A DNA stretch of 64,000 nt, taken from the NCBI RefSeq assembly GCF_002855555.1, contig NZ_PKRT01000002.1:186001-250000 (forward strand). Reading direction: 5' to 3'. Position 1 is the stretch's first letter, and each line of letters opens with the position of its first letter. Made by a program: the position numbers and the translations under genes. Origin of the DNA: Novosphingobium sp. TH158. Its GTDB lineage: Bacteria > Pseudomonadota > Alphaproteobacteria > Sphingomonadales > Sphingomonadaceae. Under the pieces are notes generated by a model that was given only the letters and a program-made list of their open reading frames with translations, did not search any database and had not been told where the DNA came from. This document shows, in pieces, positions 36,411 through 46,707 of this stretch.

Positions 36411-36597
36411 AAAACGGACAGATCGAAGTTCTCGCGCCCCGTGCGCAAACCCGCTCAACCGTTTTGCTAGGTATCCAGCCCCTGTTGATTCCGCCAACCT
36501 GCAATAGCCCTAGGGGCTTGTCAAAGCCGGGAATGCGACTTTAGCGCCCGATATAGTACCAAATGACACTTTTTTGGCAGCTGTGGCCTGAATCACA

Positions 36598-36634
36598 CAG
36601 GGAGGGGCACGGATCGCTCCGGCACCCCTCCCTG
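36598..36634. repeat. 10-bp inverted repeat beyond clpB
   Basis: CAGGGAGGGG (36598-36607) and CCCCTCCCTG (36625-36634) are perfect complements around a 17-base loop, 18 bases past the clpB stop. It probably ends or protects the clpB mRNA, but the T-run (TTTTT, 36641-36645) lies on the plus side, which does not fit a standard minus-strand terminator. Confidence 0.5.
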
Positions 36635-36651
36635 CAGAGGTTTTTCGGGGG

Positions 36652-39231
36652 TCAGGCGACAGCTATGGACAGCGCCCCGTCACCCTCGTCGATCGTCACG
36701 GTCGCACCATCGGGAATCTCGCCGCCCAGCAGCTTTTCGGCCAGCGGATCCTGCAGGTAGCGCTGAACCGCGCGCTTGAGCGGGCGGGCGCCATAGACCG
36801 GATCATAACCCACCCGGCCCAGCCAGCGCTTGGCAGCATCGCTGAGATCCAGCGTGATCTTGCGATCCTTGAGCAGCTTCGCCACCCGTGCCACCTGGAT
36901 CTCCACGATCGGCGCCATGTGTTCCTGGCCAAGGCGATGGAACAGGATGATCTCGTCCAGACGGTTGAGGAATTCGGGGCGGAAGTGGCCGCGCACGATT
37001 TCCATCACCTGCGGCTCGACGCTCTCGACTGACTGACCATCCTCGAGGTTGGCGAGGTATTGGCTGCCGAGGTTCGAGGTCAGGATGATCAGCGTGTTGG
37101 TAAAGTCCACCACGCGGCCTTGTCCATCGGTCAGGCGGCCATCGTCGAGCACCTGCAGCAGCACGTTGAACACGTCCGCATGGGCCTTTTCCACCTCGTC
37201 GAACAGCACGACCTGATAGGGCCGCCGCCGCACGGCTTCGGTCAGCACGCCGCCCTCGTCATAGCCGACATAGCCCGGAGGCGCGCCGATCAGGCGGCTG
37301 ACCGAGTGCTTCTCCATGAATTCCGACATGTCGATGCGGACCATGGCGCTGTCATCGTCGAACAGGAAACCGGCCAGGGCCTTGGTCAGTTCGGTCTTGC
37401 CGACGCCCGTGGGCCCGAGGAACAGGAACGAGCCGAGCGGACGGTTGGGGTCCTGCAGCCCGGCACGGGCGCGCCGCACAGCCTTGGAAACGGCGACAAC
37501 CGCGTCGTGCTGGCCGATCACCCGCTTGCCGATGACCTCTTCCATCTTGAGCAGCTTTTCGCGCTCGCCCTCCATCATCTTGTCGACGGGGACGCCAGTC
37601 CAGCGGCTGACGACAGAGGCAATGTCCTCCGCCGTCACTTCCTCGCGCAACAAGGCATTGTCGGACTGCCCGGCCGCCTCGGCGAGTTGCTTTTCCAGCG
37701 CCGGGATCGTGCCGTAGGAAAGCTCGCCCGCTTTCGCGAGGTCGCCGGTCCGCTGGGCCTGCTCCAGCTCGATGCGCGCGGCATCCAGCTGTTCCTTGAT
37801 CTTTCCCTCGGCTGCGATCTTGTCGCGCTCGTTCTGCCAGCGGGTGGTCAGCTCGGCGGACTGCTGCTCAAGGTTGGCCAGTTCATCGCGCAGCGCCGCC
37901 AGCCGGTCCTTGCTCGGCTGGTCGGTCTCCTTGGCAAGCGCCATTTCCTCGATCTTGAGCTGGATGATGCGCCGGTCGAGCCCCTCGATCTCCTCGGGCT
38001 TGCTTTCCACCTCCATGCGGATTCGGCTGGCCGCCTCGTCCATAAGGTCGATCGCCTTGTCCGGGAGGAAGCGGTCGGAGATGTAGCGGTTGGAAAGCGT
38101 CGCGGCGGCAACGATGGCATTATCGGCAATGCGCACGCCGTGGTGCACCTCGTACTTGTCCTTGATGCCGCGCAGGATCGAGATCGTGTCCTCGACCGTC
38201 GGTTCACCGACAAACACCGGCTGGAAACGACGCTGAAGCGCCGGGTCCTTCTCGACATACTTCTGGTATTCGTCGAGCGTGGTCGCGCCGATGCAGTGCA
38301 GTTCGCCGCGGGCCAGTGCGGGCTTCAGCAGGTTGCCTGCGTCCATCGCGCCCTCGCTCTTGCCGGCACCGATCAGCGTATGCATCTCGTCGATGAACAG
38401 GATGATGTCGCCTTCGGCGCCCTTCACCTCGTCAAGCACCGACTTGAGCCGTTCCTCGAACTCGCCGCGATACTTGGCCCCGGCAATCAGCGCGCCCATG
38501 TCGAGCGCCATCAGGCGGCGGTCCTTCAGGCTGTCGGGCACGTCGCCATTGGCGATGCGCAGCGCAAGGCCCTCGGCGATGGCCGTCTTGCCGACGCCAG
38601 GCTCGCCGATCAGCGCCGGGTTGTTCTTGGTGCGGCGGGCGAGGATCTGCACGGTGCGGCGGATTTCCTCGTCGCGACCGATCACCGGGTCGAGCTTGCC
38701 GTCACGCGCCGCTTGCGTCAGGTCGCGGGCGAACTTCTCGAGCGCCTGGTAAGTGTCTTCCGAAGAAGCCGAGTCGGCCTTCTTGCCGCCGCGCAGCGCG
38801 GTGATCGCTGCCTCCAGCCCTTGCGGCGTCAGCCCGGCAGCCTTCAGCGCCTGCCCTGCCGCCGTAGTGGTCGCCAGCGCCAGGCCCAGCAGCATGCGCT
38901 CGACCGTGACATAGCTGTCGCCGGACTTGGTCGCGGCCTGTTCGGCCTGATCGAGCACGCGCACCAGATCGTTGTCGATGCCGGGCGATTGCTGCGCGCC
39001 GGAACCGGTCACGCCCGCGATCTTGCCCAGCGCCTTGTCGGTTTCGGCAAGGGCGGTCCGGGCATCGCCCCCGGCACGCTGGATCAGGCCGGAGGCCATG
39101 CCTTCGGAATCTTCCAGCAAGGCCTTCAGCAGGTGTTCAGGTGAAATGCGCTGATGGTTGAGACGGATGGCAACCGTCTGTGCCGATTGGAGAAATCCCT
39201 TGGCGCGATCGGTAAACTTTTCGAGGTTCAT
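36652..39231 (-). CDS. clpB: ClpB protein disaggregase
   Basis: An 859-residue Hsp100 AAA+ chaperone that pulls apart aggregated proteins with DnaK. It has the Clp N-domain (repeats starting [16 protein letters not shown]), the first ATPase domain with [15 protein letters not shown], a long coiled-coil middle domain (about 400-520) that marks ClpB rather than ClpA, and the second ATPase domain with [15 protein letters not shown]. The middle domain and lack of a ClpP-binding IGL/F loop agree with ClpB. Length is normal. A heat-shock-type promoter candidate lies just upstream. Confidence 0.97.
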   Translation of the reverse strand: MNLEKFTDRAKGFLQSAQTVAIRLNHQRISPEHLLKALLEDSEGMASGLIQRAGGDARTALAETDKALGKIAGVTGSGAQQSPGIDNDLVRVLDQAEQAATKSGDSYVTVERMLLGLALATTTAAGQALKAAGLTPQGLEAAITALRGGKKADSASSEDTYQALEKFARDLTQAARDGKLDPVIGRDEEIRRTVQILARRTKNNPALIGEPGVGKTAIAEGLALRIANGDVPDSLKDRRLMALDMGALIAGAKYRGEFEERLKSVLDEVKGAEGDIILFIDEMHTLIGAGKSEGAMDAGNLLKPALARGELHCIGATTLDEYQKYVEKDPALQRRFQPVFVGEPTVEDTISILRGIKDKYEVHHGVRIADNAIVAAATLSNRYISDRFLPDKAIDLMDEAASRIRMEVESKPEEIEGLDRRIIQLKIEEMALAKETDQPSKDRLAALRDELANLEQQSAELTTRWQNERDKIAAEGKIKEQLDAARIELEQAQRTGDLAKAGELSYGTIPALEKQLAEAAGQSDNALLREEVTAEDIASVVSRWTGVPVDKMMEGEREKLLKMEEVIGKRVIGQHDAVVAVSKAVRRARAGLQDPNRPLGSFLFLGPTGVGKTELTKALAGFLFDDDSAMVRIDMSEFMEKHSVSRLIGAPPGYVGYDEGGVLTEAVRRRPYQVVLFDEVEKAHADVFNVLLQVLDDGRLTDGQGRVVDFTNTLIILTSNLGSQYLANLEDGQSVESVEPQVMEIVRGHFRPEFLNRLDEIILFHRLGQEHMAPIVEIQVARVAKLLKDRKITLDLSDAAKRWLGRVGYDPVYGARPLKRAVQRYLQDPLAEKLLGGEIPDGATVTIDEGDGALSIAVA

Positions 39232-39261
39232 GGGTGTATCAGCCTCCTGTTACACCGAGAG

Positions 39262-39287
39262 ATAGTGTGGCATTGTGGCAACACAAG
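39262..39287 (-). promoter_or_regulatory. possible RpoH (heat-shock) promoter of clpB
   Basis: On the minus strand CTTG (39287-39284) and CTAT (39265-39262) followed by CTC are 18 bases apart, close to the alphaproteobacterial RpoH pattern CTTG-N17/18-C-TAT-T. It lies 31 bases before the clpB ATG. Confidence 0.4.
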
Positions 39288-39382
39288 AGGGTGTAGCAGG
39301 CAAAATGCATAGCGGCATTGAGGCTGGTCAACTCGGCTGGCGCAATGCAGGCTCATTGCCGGGACACAGGAAGGGGACAATC

Positions 39383-40888
39383 ATGCGACTGACACGGTTT
39401 GCGCTTCTGGCCGGAATGGCCCTGCTACCCGCCAGCGCTCCGGCGCAGAACGCGGCCCAGCCCGCCCGGTCGGCACAGGGCGATGTCTCGGTCACCATCT
39501 ACAACAATAACCTCGCGCTGGTGCAGGACGTGCGGCAGGTTTCGCTGCCCAATGGCCGCAGCCGGCAGGAATTTCCCGACGTTTCCGCCATGATCCGGGC
39601 CGAGACGGTGACGCTTTCCGGCGAGGGCTTCGGCATTGTCGAACAGAACTTCGACTATGACCTGCTTACCCCCGCCGCGCTGATGGAAAAAGCCGTGGGC
39701 CAGACGATTACGCTGGTCCGCACTAATCCCGCAACCGGGGCGGAAACCCGCGAGCGGGCGCAGGTGATGGCGGCAAACGGCGGCGTCGTGCTCAAGATCG
39801 GTGAACGGATCGAGGTGCTGCGTGACGATGGCCTGCCGGTGCGGGTGATCTTCGATGCCATCCCGCCCAACCTGCGCGCCCGCCCGACCCTTTCGGTGAC
39901 GATGGATGCCAAGTCTGCCGGTCCGCGACCGCTGACCCTTTCCTACCTGACCCCCGGAATGAGCTGGAAAGCCGATTACGTAACGCTGTTCGATGAGAAG
40001 GCCGGCAAGATCGACGTCCAGGGCTGGGTCACGCTGACCAACAATACCGGCACCACCTTTACCAATGCCAATGTGCTGATGGTCGCGGGGTCGGTCGGCC
40101 AGGTCAACCAGTATGGCGGGTATAACGGTGGTTACAACCCGCGCCCCGTTCCGCGCGGCAACCGCCCCGGCAGCGAAAGCGGGGGGCAGCAGATGGGCGA
40201 TTTCCATGTCTACCCCATCGCTGGCCGCACCACGATCGCCAATGCCCAGACCAAGCAGGTCAGCTTCCTCGACGTATCGGGCGTACCCGCGCGCAAGGGC
40301 TATGAATATACCAACGAATGGATGGGCGCCGAAGGAGAGGCGGTAAGCGCCAGTTCGATCCTCAAGTTTTCGAATGCCCGCTCCGGCGGCGTCGGCGCGG
40401 CGCTTCCGGCAGGAACGGTGCGTGTCTACATGCGCGATTCGAAGGGACAGGCGCAGTTCATCGGCGAAAGCGGGATCGACCACACACCCGGCGGCTCGAA
40501 CCTGGCGCTGCGTACCGGCGAAGCCTTTGACGTGAAGGTCCAGCCCGTGGTCGAAAAGCGCGAGGAAATCACGCTCGACGAATGGGAGAAGTTCGCGCGC
40601 TACAAGGTCACGTACCCCGACGGTACGGTGAAGGAAGTCGTCGCCGAACGACCGAAGAAATATTACCGCACACAGATGCGCTACATCGTCACCAACGCGC
40701 GCGACGTGCCGGTTACGGTTGATGTCGCCCAGTCGGGGCTTGGCCGCTGGTGGTGGTGGCGCGATGTGCGCGTACCGCAGGAATCGCTCCCCGGCGTGCA
40801 GGACAGTGCCGATACCCGCCGCTGGGAAGTGCCGGTGCCTGCCAACGGCAAGACCGAGCTCACGGTTACCTTCCTGACTCCCTGGTAA
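39383..40888 (+). CDS. exported DUF4139-domain protein (first of two)
   Basis: A 501-residue protein with a signal peptide (FALLAGMALLPASAPAQ). The body is beta-rich and fits the DUF4139 family: VSVTIYNNNLALVQDVRQV at the start, LTLSYLTPGMSWKADYV in the centre, and a late AGTVRVYMRDSKGQAQFIGE and RRWEVPVPANGKTELTVTF. The function of the family is unknown in bacteria; some relatives are called mucoidy inhibitor A-like. The start at 39383 is chosen for AAGGGGA upstream. It is followed after 10 bases by a second DUF4139-like gene. Confidence 0.8.
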   Translation: MRLTRFALLAGMALLPASAPAQNAAQPARSAQGDVSVTIYNNNLALVQDVRQVSLPNGRSRQEFPDVSAMIRAETVTLSGEGFGIVEQNFDYDLLTPAALMEKAVGQTITLVRTNPATGAETRERAQVMAANGGVVLKIGERIEVLRDDGLPVRVIFDAIPPNLRARPTLSVTMDAKSAGPRPLTLSYLTPGMSWKADYVTLFDEKAGKIDVQGWVTLTNNTGTTFTNANVLMVAGSVGQVNQYGGYNGGYNPRPVPRGNRPGSESGGQQMGDFHVYPIAGRTTIANAQTKQVSFLDVSGVPARKGYEYTNEWMGAEGEAVSASSILKFSNARSGGVGAALPAGTVRVYMRDSKGQAQFIGESGIDHTPGGSNLALRTGEAFDVKVQPVVEKREEITLDEWEKFARYKVTYPDGTVKEVVAERPKKYYRTQMRYIVTNARDVPVTVDVAQSGLGRWWWWRDVRVPQESLPGVQDSADTRRWEVPVPANGKTELTVTFLTPW

Positions 40889-40898
40889 GGAGGTGCCC

Positions 40899-42473
40899 TT
40901 GCGCCGCCTGATCGCCCTGTTTGCCGCGTTGCTGCCCGCCGCTGCGCTGGCCGAGCGCCCGGTGGTCGCCTCTGCCGCTCCCGGCCAGGTAGCGGTCACG
41001 ATCTATCGCGATCCGCAACGCGCTCCGGGCAAGGCCATCTACAAGGCGCGGCCGGGCGCTTTCGCCCTGATCGCAGAAACCCGCGAGGTAGACCTGCCGC
41101 CAGGTGAAGTGGTGCTGCGCTTCGAAGGCGTGGCCGGCGGCATCGTGCCGCAATCGGCCATCCTGTTCGGCACCGGCCCGCGCGAGAAAAACCGCGATGC
41201 CGCCCTGCTTTCGCAGAAGGGGCTGGTCGACGCGTTTACCGGGCAGTCGGTGATCCTGCGCCGCACCGATCCGGCAACCGGCAAGGTGAGCGAAGAGCAC
41301 GCAACTGTCCGCTCGGCCGCCCAACGGCTGGTCGTCACGACATCGGCGGGCAGCGAGGCGGTCTATTGCAGCGGGCTCAACCAGACGCTGCTCTATCCCG
41401 AAGCGCCGGCAACGCTCTCTGCCAAGCCGGTACTGACCATGACCACGAAGGACCAGCCGGGCGGCAGGACCACGGTGACGCTGGCCTATATCGCCACGGG
41501 TTTCGACTGGGACGCGACCTATGTCGCGACACTGGCCGAGGACGGCAAGTCGATGGCGCTGCTTTCCTGGCTGACCATGGCAAGTGGTGACGAGACGAGC
41601 TTTCCCGACGCCGCGACCAGTGCGGTTGCCGGCGAGATCGCCCGTTCCGAGGAGACCCGCGACGATACCAGCGATCGGCTGAAGAACGAGGCGCGCTGGC
41701 TCAACAAGTGGGCAGACTGCTGGCCCGCCGGGCGAACCCACCAGATATCTTTGCGCGGCGTGCCTCTGCCACCTCCGCCGCCGCCGGGCGCGCCGATGAT
41801 GGCCATGTCGCCTCCCATGGAACGCGACATCGTGGTAAGTGGCATGCGGAAAGTGGCAAGAGCGCAGAACGTGGCCCTGGCAGTCACCGCGAAGTCTGAA
41901 TCGCTGGGCGATCTCAAGCTCTACCGCATCCCGATCCCGGTCACCGTCGCGGCAAGGTCGCAAAAGCAGGTCGCCTTCCTCAACGCTCCGCGCGTCCGCG
42001 GAGAACTGGTCTATCGCAGCAAGGTCTACGGCGCGCCGGAAGACCCGCAGATGCTGTTCCGCTTCCGCAACCGCAAGGACCAGGGCCTTGGCGATCCGCT
42101 ACCGGCCGGCAAGGTGGTGGTCTATCAGGACGGAGATTTCGGCCGGCAGGTCGTCGGCGAAACCTCGACCGGCAACAAGGCGGTGGACGAGGAAGTGGAG
42201 TTCGTTTTCGGCGAGCCGACCGGCGTGACGGTCGAGAACCAGGAACTGGCGGACAAGGCGAAGCGCAGCTGGACCCATACGGTTACCCTGCGCAACGCCA
42301 ATCCCTTCGCCATCCGTTACGAGATGGAATTCCCCGCCGGCGACAACCGGACGTACACCGGCCTGCCGGGGAAACTGATCCGCAAGCCCGGCAAGCAGAT
42401 TTGGGCCATGACGCTTGCCCCCGGCAGCGAGACGAAACTGGTCTGGCGCTCGGCCGAAGTCGCCGGCGAATAG
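40899..42473 (+). CDS. exported DUF4139-like protein (second of two)
   Basis: A 524-residue protein with a signal peptide (LIALFAALLPAAALA). It shares the plan of its neighbour: VAVTIYRDPQRAPGK near the start, VTLAYIATGFDWDATYVATL in the centre, a Pro-rich loop (PLPPPPPPGAPMM) around residues 288-300, then AGKVVVYQDGDFGRQVVGE and a final GSETKLVWRS. The start is a TTG at 40899: AAGGAGG occupies 40887-40893, five bases before it, while the in-frame GTG at 40893 lies inside that site. The pair looks like an old tandem duplication and probably works together. Confidence 0.75.
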   Translation: MRRLIALFAALLPAAALAERPVVASAAPGQVAVTIYRDPQRAPGKAIYKARPGAFALIAETREVDLPPGEVVLRFEGVAGGIVPQSAILFGTGPREKNRDAALLSQKGLVDAFTGQSVILRRTDPATGKVSEEHATVRSAAQRLVVTTSAGSEAVYCSGLNQTLLYPEAPATLSAKPVLTMTTKDQPGGRTTVTLAYIATGFDWDATYVATLAEDGKSMALLSWLTMASGDETSFPDAATSAVAGEIARSEETRDDTSDRLKNEARWLNKWADCWPAGRTHQISLRGVPLPPPPPPGAPMMAMSPPMERDIVVSGMRKVARAQNVALAVTAKSESLGDLKLYRIPIPVTVAARSQKQVAFLNAPRVRGELVYRSKVYGAPEDPQMLFRFRNRKDQGLGDPLPAGKVVVYQDGDFGRQVVGETSTGNKAVDEEVEFVFGEPTGVTVENQELADKAKRSWTHTVTLRNANPFAIRYEMEFPAGDNRTYTGLPGKLIRKPGKQIWAMTLAPGSETKLVWRSAEVAGE

Positions 42474-42480
42474 GCCCGCC

Positions 42481-43182
42481 TCAGTTCCCCAGAACGCCCT
42501 TCAGCAAGCCTCCCGCCTTGCCCAGCGGGTCGCTGCGCAGCTTGCCTTCCTCACCCGCGATATAGCGGAAGATGCCGTTGAGCGCCTGGTCGGTCACCGA
42601 ATTGCCGAGCTTGTCGCGCGAAAGGCCTGCGGCACGAACGAGCGAATTGCTCCTCGCCAGCTTGTCCACCGCACCGAAGGCGCCCACCTTGACCAGGGCG
42701 GCATCGACCAGCGGACGGAACTTGCCCTTCAGCACCTCGCCCGACGAGCGGCGCAGATACTGGGTAGCGCCGTCGTTCTGCCCGACGATTCCCGGAACAT
42801 CGGACAGCTTCAGCTGGTCTATCGCAGCGCGGAACACCGGCTTTGCCTCTTTCGCTGCCAGCCCGGCGGCATCGTTGAGCTTGCGCGTTATCCCGTCAGA
42901 CAGGCCAAGCTTCTCTGCACCGCCCAGCAGCTTGCCGATGGTGCCCCCTGCCCCGCCAACCAGCGGCAGCATGATGCGGATGGCCGGATCGGCATAGAAC
43001 GCCCCCGGCGTCGCAAGCTTGTCGAGCGCGGAATCGCTTGCCTTGCCGAGCAAGGACGAAAGGCCCGAGCCGACGCCAAGGTTGCCCAGCACCTGCGCCC
43101 GCGCCGTCAGCGGCAGCAGCATGACCCCTGTGCCGAGCGCTGCGACAACGGCGCGGCGATCCAGAATTGCCTTCGTGTCCAT
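42481..43182 (-). CDS. exported DUF4197 protein
   Basis: A 233-residue protein with a signal peptide that carries RR before the hydrophobic stretch (DRRAVVAALGTGVMLLPLTARAQ), possibly Tat-type. The rest fits DUF4197: KASDSALDKLATPGAFYADP, FRAAIDQLKLSDVPGIV and GLSRDKLGNSVTDQALNGIF near the C-terminus. The family has no firm function. It is convergent with the DUF4139 pair, 7 bases between stops. The ATG at 43182 is preferred to a GTG at 43221. Confidence 0.75.
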   Translation of the reverse strand: MDTKAILDRRAVVAALGTGVMLLPLTARAQVLGNLGVGSGLSSLLGKASDSALDKLATPGAFYADPAIRIMLPLVGGAGGTIGKLLGGAEKLGLSDGITRKLNDAAGLAAKEAKPVFRAAIDQLKLSDVPGIVGQNDGATQYLRRSSGEVLKGKFRPLVDAALVKVGAFGAVDKLARSNSLVRAAGLSRDKLGNSVTDQALNGIFRYIAGEEGKLRSDPLGKAGGLLKGVLGN

Positions 43183-43402
43183 GGAAATACGACCCTCCAC
43201 CGTCACCTTGGAGAGTTTCACGATTGCCGCCGCATTTCAATCGCCTGTTGCAAACTGTTACATCGCGGCATGGGCGCGGTGCCGCGCCCTCCACGCCCAT
43301 CGGACACAGACGTAACTCGTCGAAACTTCGACACAACGGGCTGGCCCTTGCTCGCGCGCGCGCTAAGGTAAGCTGATGAAATTCCCGCATCCCGGAGTGC
43401 CC

Positions 43403-46294
43403 ATGCGCCGTTTCCTCGTTCCCTCGCTGTTTGCCCTTGCCCTGTCCGCCTGCGCCAACCAGGCGCAGCGCCCGGCGGCTTCCGCACCGCCGCCTGCACC
43501 GGCTGTTCCATTCGTGGAACCCGCAGCGCAGCCCGCGCCACTGTCGCAACTGGTCAAGGCGGTGGACATTCCCTACGAGGAATTCACCCTGGCAAACGGC
43601 CTGCGCGTGCTTGTCCATACCGACCGCAAGGCCCCGATCGTCGGCGTGACGACCTACTACCGCGTCGGCTCCAAGCACGAACCGAAGGGCAAGACCGGGT
43701 TTGCCCACCTGTATGAGCACATCTTCTTCGGCGGATCGGAAAACGTCGAGAACTTCGACGTGCCGCTCGAGGCCGCGGGATCGACCAGCACCAACGGCTC
43801 CACCTGGTACGATCGCACCAATTATGTCGAGACCGTGCCCACCGGCGCGCTTGACCTTGCGCTGTTCATGGAGAGCGACCGCATGGGCCACCTGCTGGGC
43901 GCGGTGACGCAGGACAAGCTCGATAAGCAGCGCGGCGTTGTCCAGAACGAAAAGCGCCAGCGTGACAACCAGCCCTATGGCCTGGCCGACTACCTTGTCG
44001 GCGATGGCCTGCTGCCGGTCGGCCATCCCTATCGCCATTCGACGATCGGCTCGATGGCAGACCTCGATGCCGCGACTCTTTCCGACGTGCGCCAGTGGTT
44101 CAAGGACAATTACGGCCCTAACAACGTAGTCCTGGCGCTTTCGGGCGACATTGATGCGAAGACGGCGCGGCCGCTGGTGGAAAAGTGGTTCGGCTCGATC
44201 CCGCGCGGGCCGGAAGCGCCGCGTGTCGATGCCGGCCCGGTGACGCTTCCCGCAGCCGTTACCCGCGACATGACCGATCAGGTGCCGACCCTGCGGCTGA
44301 CCCGCAACTGGACCGGGCCGGGCCTGAACGAGGAAGAGTCGGTCGCGCTCTCGGTCGGCCTCGATATCCTGGGTGGCCTGTCCAGCTCGCGGCTGGACAA
44401 TGCGCTGGTGCGCGGCAGCCAGCAGGCGGTTTCGGTCAGCGCCAGCGCGCAGCAGCATGAACAGCTCAGCTTCATCGAGGCGCGAATGGACGTGAAGCCC
44501 GGCGTGGATCGCGCCGCCGCCGAAAAGGCCTTTGACGAAGTCATCGCAAAGTTCATCGCCGAAGGTCCGACCGAGGACGAAGTGCGCCGCTCCGCCACGC
44601 GTTCCGTCAGCTCGCAACTGAGCGCGCTTGAGGTGGTCGGCGATTTCGGCGGCAAGGGCTCGACCCTTGCCGAAGGCGCGCTCTATGCCAACGACCCGGC
44701 AAAGTACAAAAAGGACTTCGAAGCGCTTGCCGCGCTGACGCCGGAAAAGGTGCGAGCGGCTGTCGCCAAGTGGCTCTCGCGTCCGACACTGGCGGTAAAC
44801 GTCGTGCCGGGCCAGCGCACCGAAAAGGGCGACACCATGGGCGGATGGGGTGATGAAGCCACCAGCCCGGCACGCGCCAAGGACCCGAAGAAGCCGGTCC
44901 CGCCCATCGCGAAGTCTGCCCCGCGCACGGCCCCGCCGGTTGCCCCCGTCGGCGACCTGGCCTTCCCCGCCGTCGAGCGCGCCACCCTTTCGAACGGAAT
45001 CCCCGTCGCGCTGGCGCGTCGCACGGCGGTGCCGAAGGTGGTGGTAAGCCTTGATATCGATGCCGGCACCAGTGCCGACCTGCTCGATACGCCGGGCACC
45101 CAGTCGCTCATGCTGTCGCTGCTCGATGAAGGCACGCGCACGCGCAGCTCGGTCCAGATTGCCGAGGAGCAGGAGCGCCTGGGCGCGACGATCTCGGCCG
45201 GGGCACGGCTCGACAGTTCCTCGGTCGTGCTCGATGCGCTGAGCGCCAACCTTGCGCCTTCGCTGGCCTTGATGGCCGACGTCACGCTCAACCCCGCATT
45301 CGCTCCGGGCGAGGTCGCCCGCGTGAAGACGCAGCAACTGGCGCGTCTGGCGCAGGTAAAGGCCAATCCTTCGGCCCTTGCCGGACGCAGCCTTTCGCCC
45401 CTGCTGTTCGGACCGGCCCACCCCTATGGCCTGCCCGGCGACGGACTGGGCGAGACGGAGACCGTTTCCGCCCTCACCCCCCAGGCACTCGCCGCTGCGC
45501 ACGGCAAGTGGTTCCGCCCCGATCTCGCCCGGATCACCGTAGTGGGCGACATTACGATGGACCAGTTGAAGCCGATGCTGGAAAAGGCATTCGGCGGCTG
45601 GGCCGTGCCTGCTACTGCCGCCCCGAAGAAGCCGCTTTCCGCGCCGGTGCCCGCGCCCAATCCGCGCATCGTCCTGATCGACCGGCCCAATTCGCCGCAG
45701 TCGGTGATCGTTGGCGGACGGGTCCTTCCGATTACCGGGCGTGACCAGGACAAGGAAGCGCTGGACCTTGCCAACGAAGTGCTCGGCAACGGCTTCCTCA
45801 GCCGTCTCAACCTCGACCTGCGCGAGGACAAGGGCTGGTCCTATGGCGTGCGCTCTGCCGTCGCCAGCCCGCTGGGGCCACGCAGCTTCACCATCTCAGC
45901 CCCGGTCCAGGCCGACCGCACGGGTGATTCGATTCGCCTGCTGCTGGACAACATGGTCGCCTTCCCGGGCAAGAAACCGGTCGATCCGATCGAATACAAC
46001 CGCGTGACGGACGGAAATATTCGCGGGCTGCCCAACCGCTTCCAGACCAATGGGCAGGTCCTCTCCGCCGTTGTCGGCAATGATCGCCTGGGTCGCCCGG
46101 ACAATTACTATGCCACCCTGCCCACCCGTTACCGGGCAATTGACGCTACGGCACTCAACAACGCCGCCAAGACGTTCCTCCAGCCGGAAGGACTGGTCTT
46201 CGTCGTGGTCGGCGATCGCAAGGTGGTCGAGCCGCAGCTCAAGTCGCTGGGCATGCCGGTGGAACTGCGCGAAGCGCCGAAACAGGGCAATTGA
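43403..46294 (+). CDS. M16-family zinc peptidase, lipoprotein, two domains
   Basis: A 963-residue pitrilysin-family protein. The start at 43403 gives a lipoprotein signal (FLVPSLFALALSAC, lipobox LSAC) with GGAG five bases before; an ATG at 43376 would extend it. The first half has the inverted zinc motif HLYEH (about residues 102-106) in KTGFAHLYEHIFFGGSENV and the downstream glutamate region. The second half (from about residue 520) repeats the fold without the HxxEH motif, the usual active/inactive pairing. It probably degrades peptides in the periplasm or at the outer membrane. Confidence 0.9.
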   Translation: MRRFLVPSLFALALSACANQAQRPAASAPPPAPAVPFVEPAAQPAPLSQLVKAVDIPYEEFTLANGLRVLVHTDRKAPIVGVTTYYRVGSKHEPKGKTGFAHLYEHIFFGGSENVENFDVPLEAAGSTSTNGSTWYDRTNYVETVPTGALDLALFMESDRMGHLLGAVTQDKLDKQRGVVQNEKRQRDNQPYGLADYLVGDGLLPVGHPYRHSTIGSMADLDAATLSDVRQWFKDNYGPNNVVLALSGDIDAKTARPLVEKWFGSIPRGPEAPRVDAGPVTLPAAVTRDMTDQVPTLRLTRNWTGPGLNEEESVALSVGLDILGGLSSSRLDNALVRGSQQAVSVSASAQQHEQLSFIEARMDVKPGVDRAAAEKAFDEVIAKFIAEGPTEDEVRRSATRSVSSQLSALEVVGDFGGKGSTLAEGALYANDPAKYKKDFEALAALTPEKVRAAVAKWLSRPTLAVNVVPGQRTEKGDTMGGWGDEATSPARAKDPKKPVPPIAKSAPRTAPPVAPVGDLAFPAVERATLSNGIPVALARRTAVPKVVVSLDIDAGTSADLLDTPGTQSLMLSLLDEGTRTRSSVQIAEEQERLGATISAGARLDSSSVVLDALSANLAPSLALMADVTLNPAFAPGEVARVKTQQLARLAQVKANPSALAGRSLSPLLFGPAHPYGLPGDGLGETETVSALTPQALAAAHGKWFRPDLARITVVGDITMDQLKPMLEKAFGGWAVPATAAPKKPLSAPVPAPNPRIVLIDRPNSPQSVIVGGRVLPITGRDQDKEALDLANEVLGNGFLSRLNLDLREDKGWSYGVRSAVASPLGPRSFTISAPVQADRTGDSIRLLLDNMVAFPGKKPVDPIEYNRVTDGNIRGLPNRFQTNGQVLSAVVGNDRLGRPDNYYATLPTRYRAIDATALNNAAKTFLQPEGLVFVVVGDRKVVEPQLKSLGMPVELREAPKQGN

Positions 46295-46351
46295 CAGCCG
46301 GCACGAAAGGCCGTTGAACCCCGCCAGAAACCCTTTTTGAAGGAGAGCATG

Positions 46352-46651
46352 ATGTCTGTTGCCGGCACTTACGAAGTCAACGTCAAGACGCCCATGGGCG
46401 ATCAGGCCGGGACGTTCACCGTCGTCGTCGATGGTGACAGCTTCACCGGTTCGATGGCCGGCGGCATGGGCGCGATGGAAGTGGCCAACGGCAAGGTCGA
46501 TGGCAACACGCTGACCTGGTCCATGGACATGAAGGTGCCGATGCCGATGACGCTGGAATGCACCGCCACGGTCGATGGCGATGCGATCAACGGTGACGTC
46601 AAGGCTGGTGTCTTCGGCTCGATGCCGCTTTCGGGCAAGCGCGCCGCCTGA
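46352..46651 (+). CDS. small beta-rich protein of unknown function
   Basis: A 99-residue protein without signal peptide, made of alternating short strands with a repeated pattern: GTFTVVVDGDSFTGSM, then VANGKVDGNTLTWSM, then ATVDGDAINGDVKAG. This looks like a small up-and-down beta sheet or half barrel, Met- and Gly-rich. I do not recognise a named family with a proven role. AAGGAGA precedes two ATGs; the second (46352) has the better spacing. It follows the M16 peptidase by 57 bases and is followed by a strong terminator. Confidence 0.7.
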   Translation: MSVAGTYEVNVKTPMGDQAGTFTVVVDGDSFTGSMAGGMGAMEVANGKVDGNTLTWSMDMKVPMPMTLECTATVDGDAINGDVKAGVFGSMPLSGKRAA

Positions 46652-46668
46652 TCCGGAACCAATGCAGA

Positions 46669-46702
46669 AGCCCGCGTGCGGTATCCCGCGCGCGGGCTTT
46701 TT
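46669..46702 (+). terminator. intrinsic terminator
   Basis: AGCCCGCG (46669-46676) pairs with CGCGGGCT (46691-46698), followed by TTTT on the plus strand. It ends the M16/small protein transcript and lies just beyond the convergent fdhD gene. Confidence 0.85.
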
Positions 46703-46707
46703 GCTGC

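Noticed and set aside
32937..36470. A 1177-codon open frame opposite the TonB receptor
   Set aside because: It mirrors the receptor codon pattern, has no recognisable motif, and the receptor is certain.
42896..45502. A long minus-strand frame opposite the M16 peptidase
   Set aside because: The zinc motif and lipobox on the plus strand decide; the opposite frame is a shadow.
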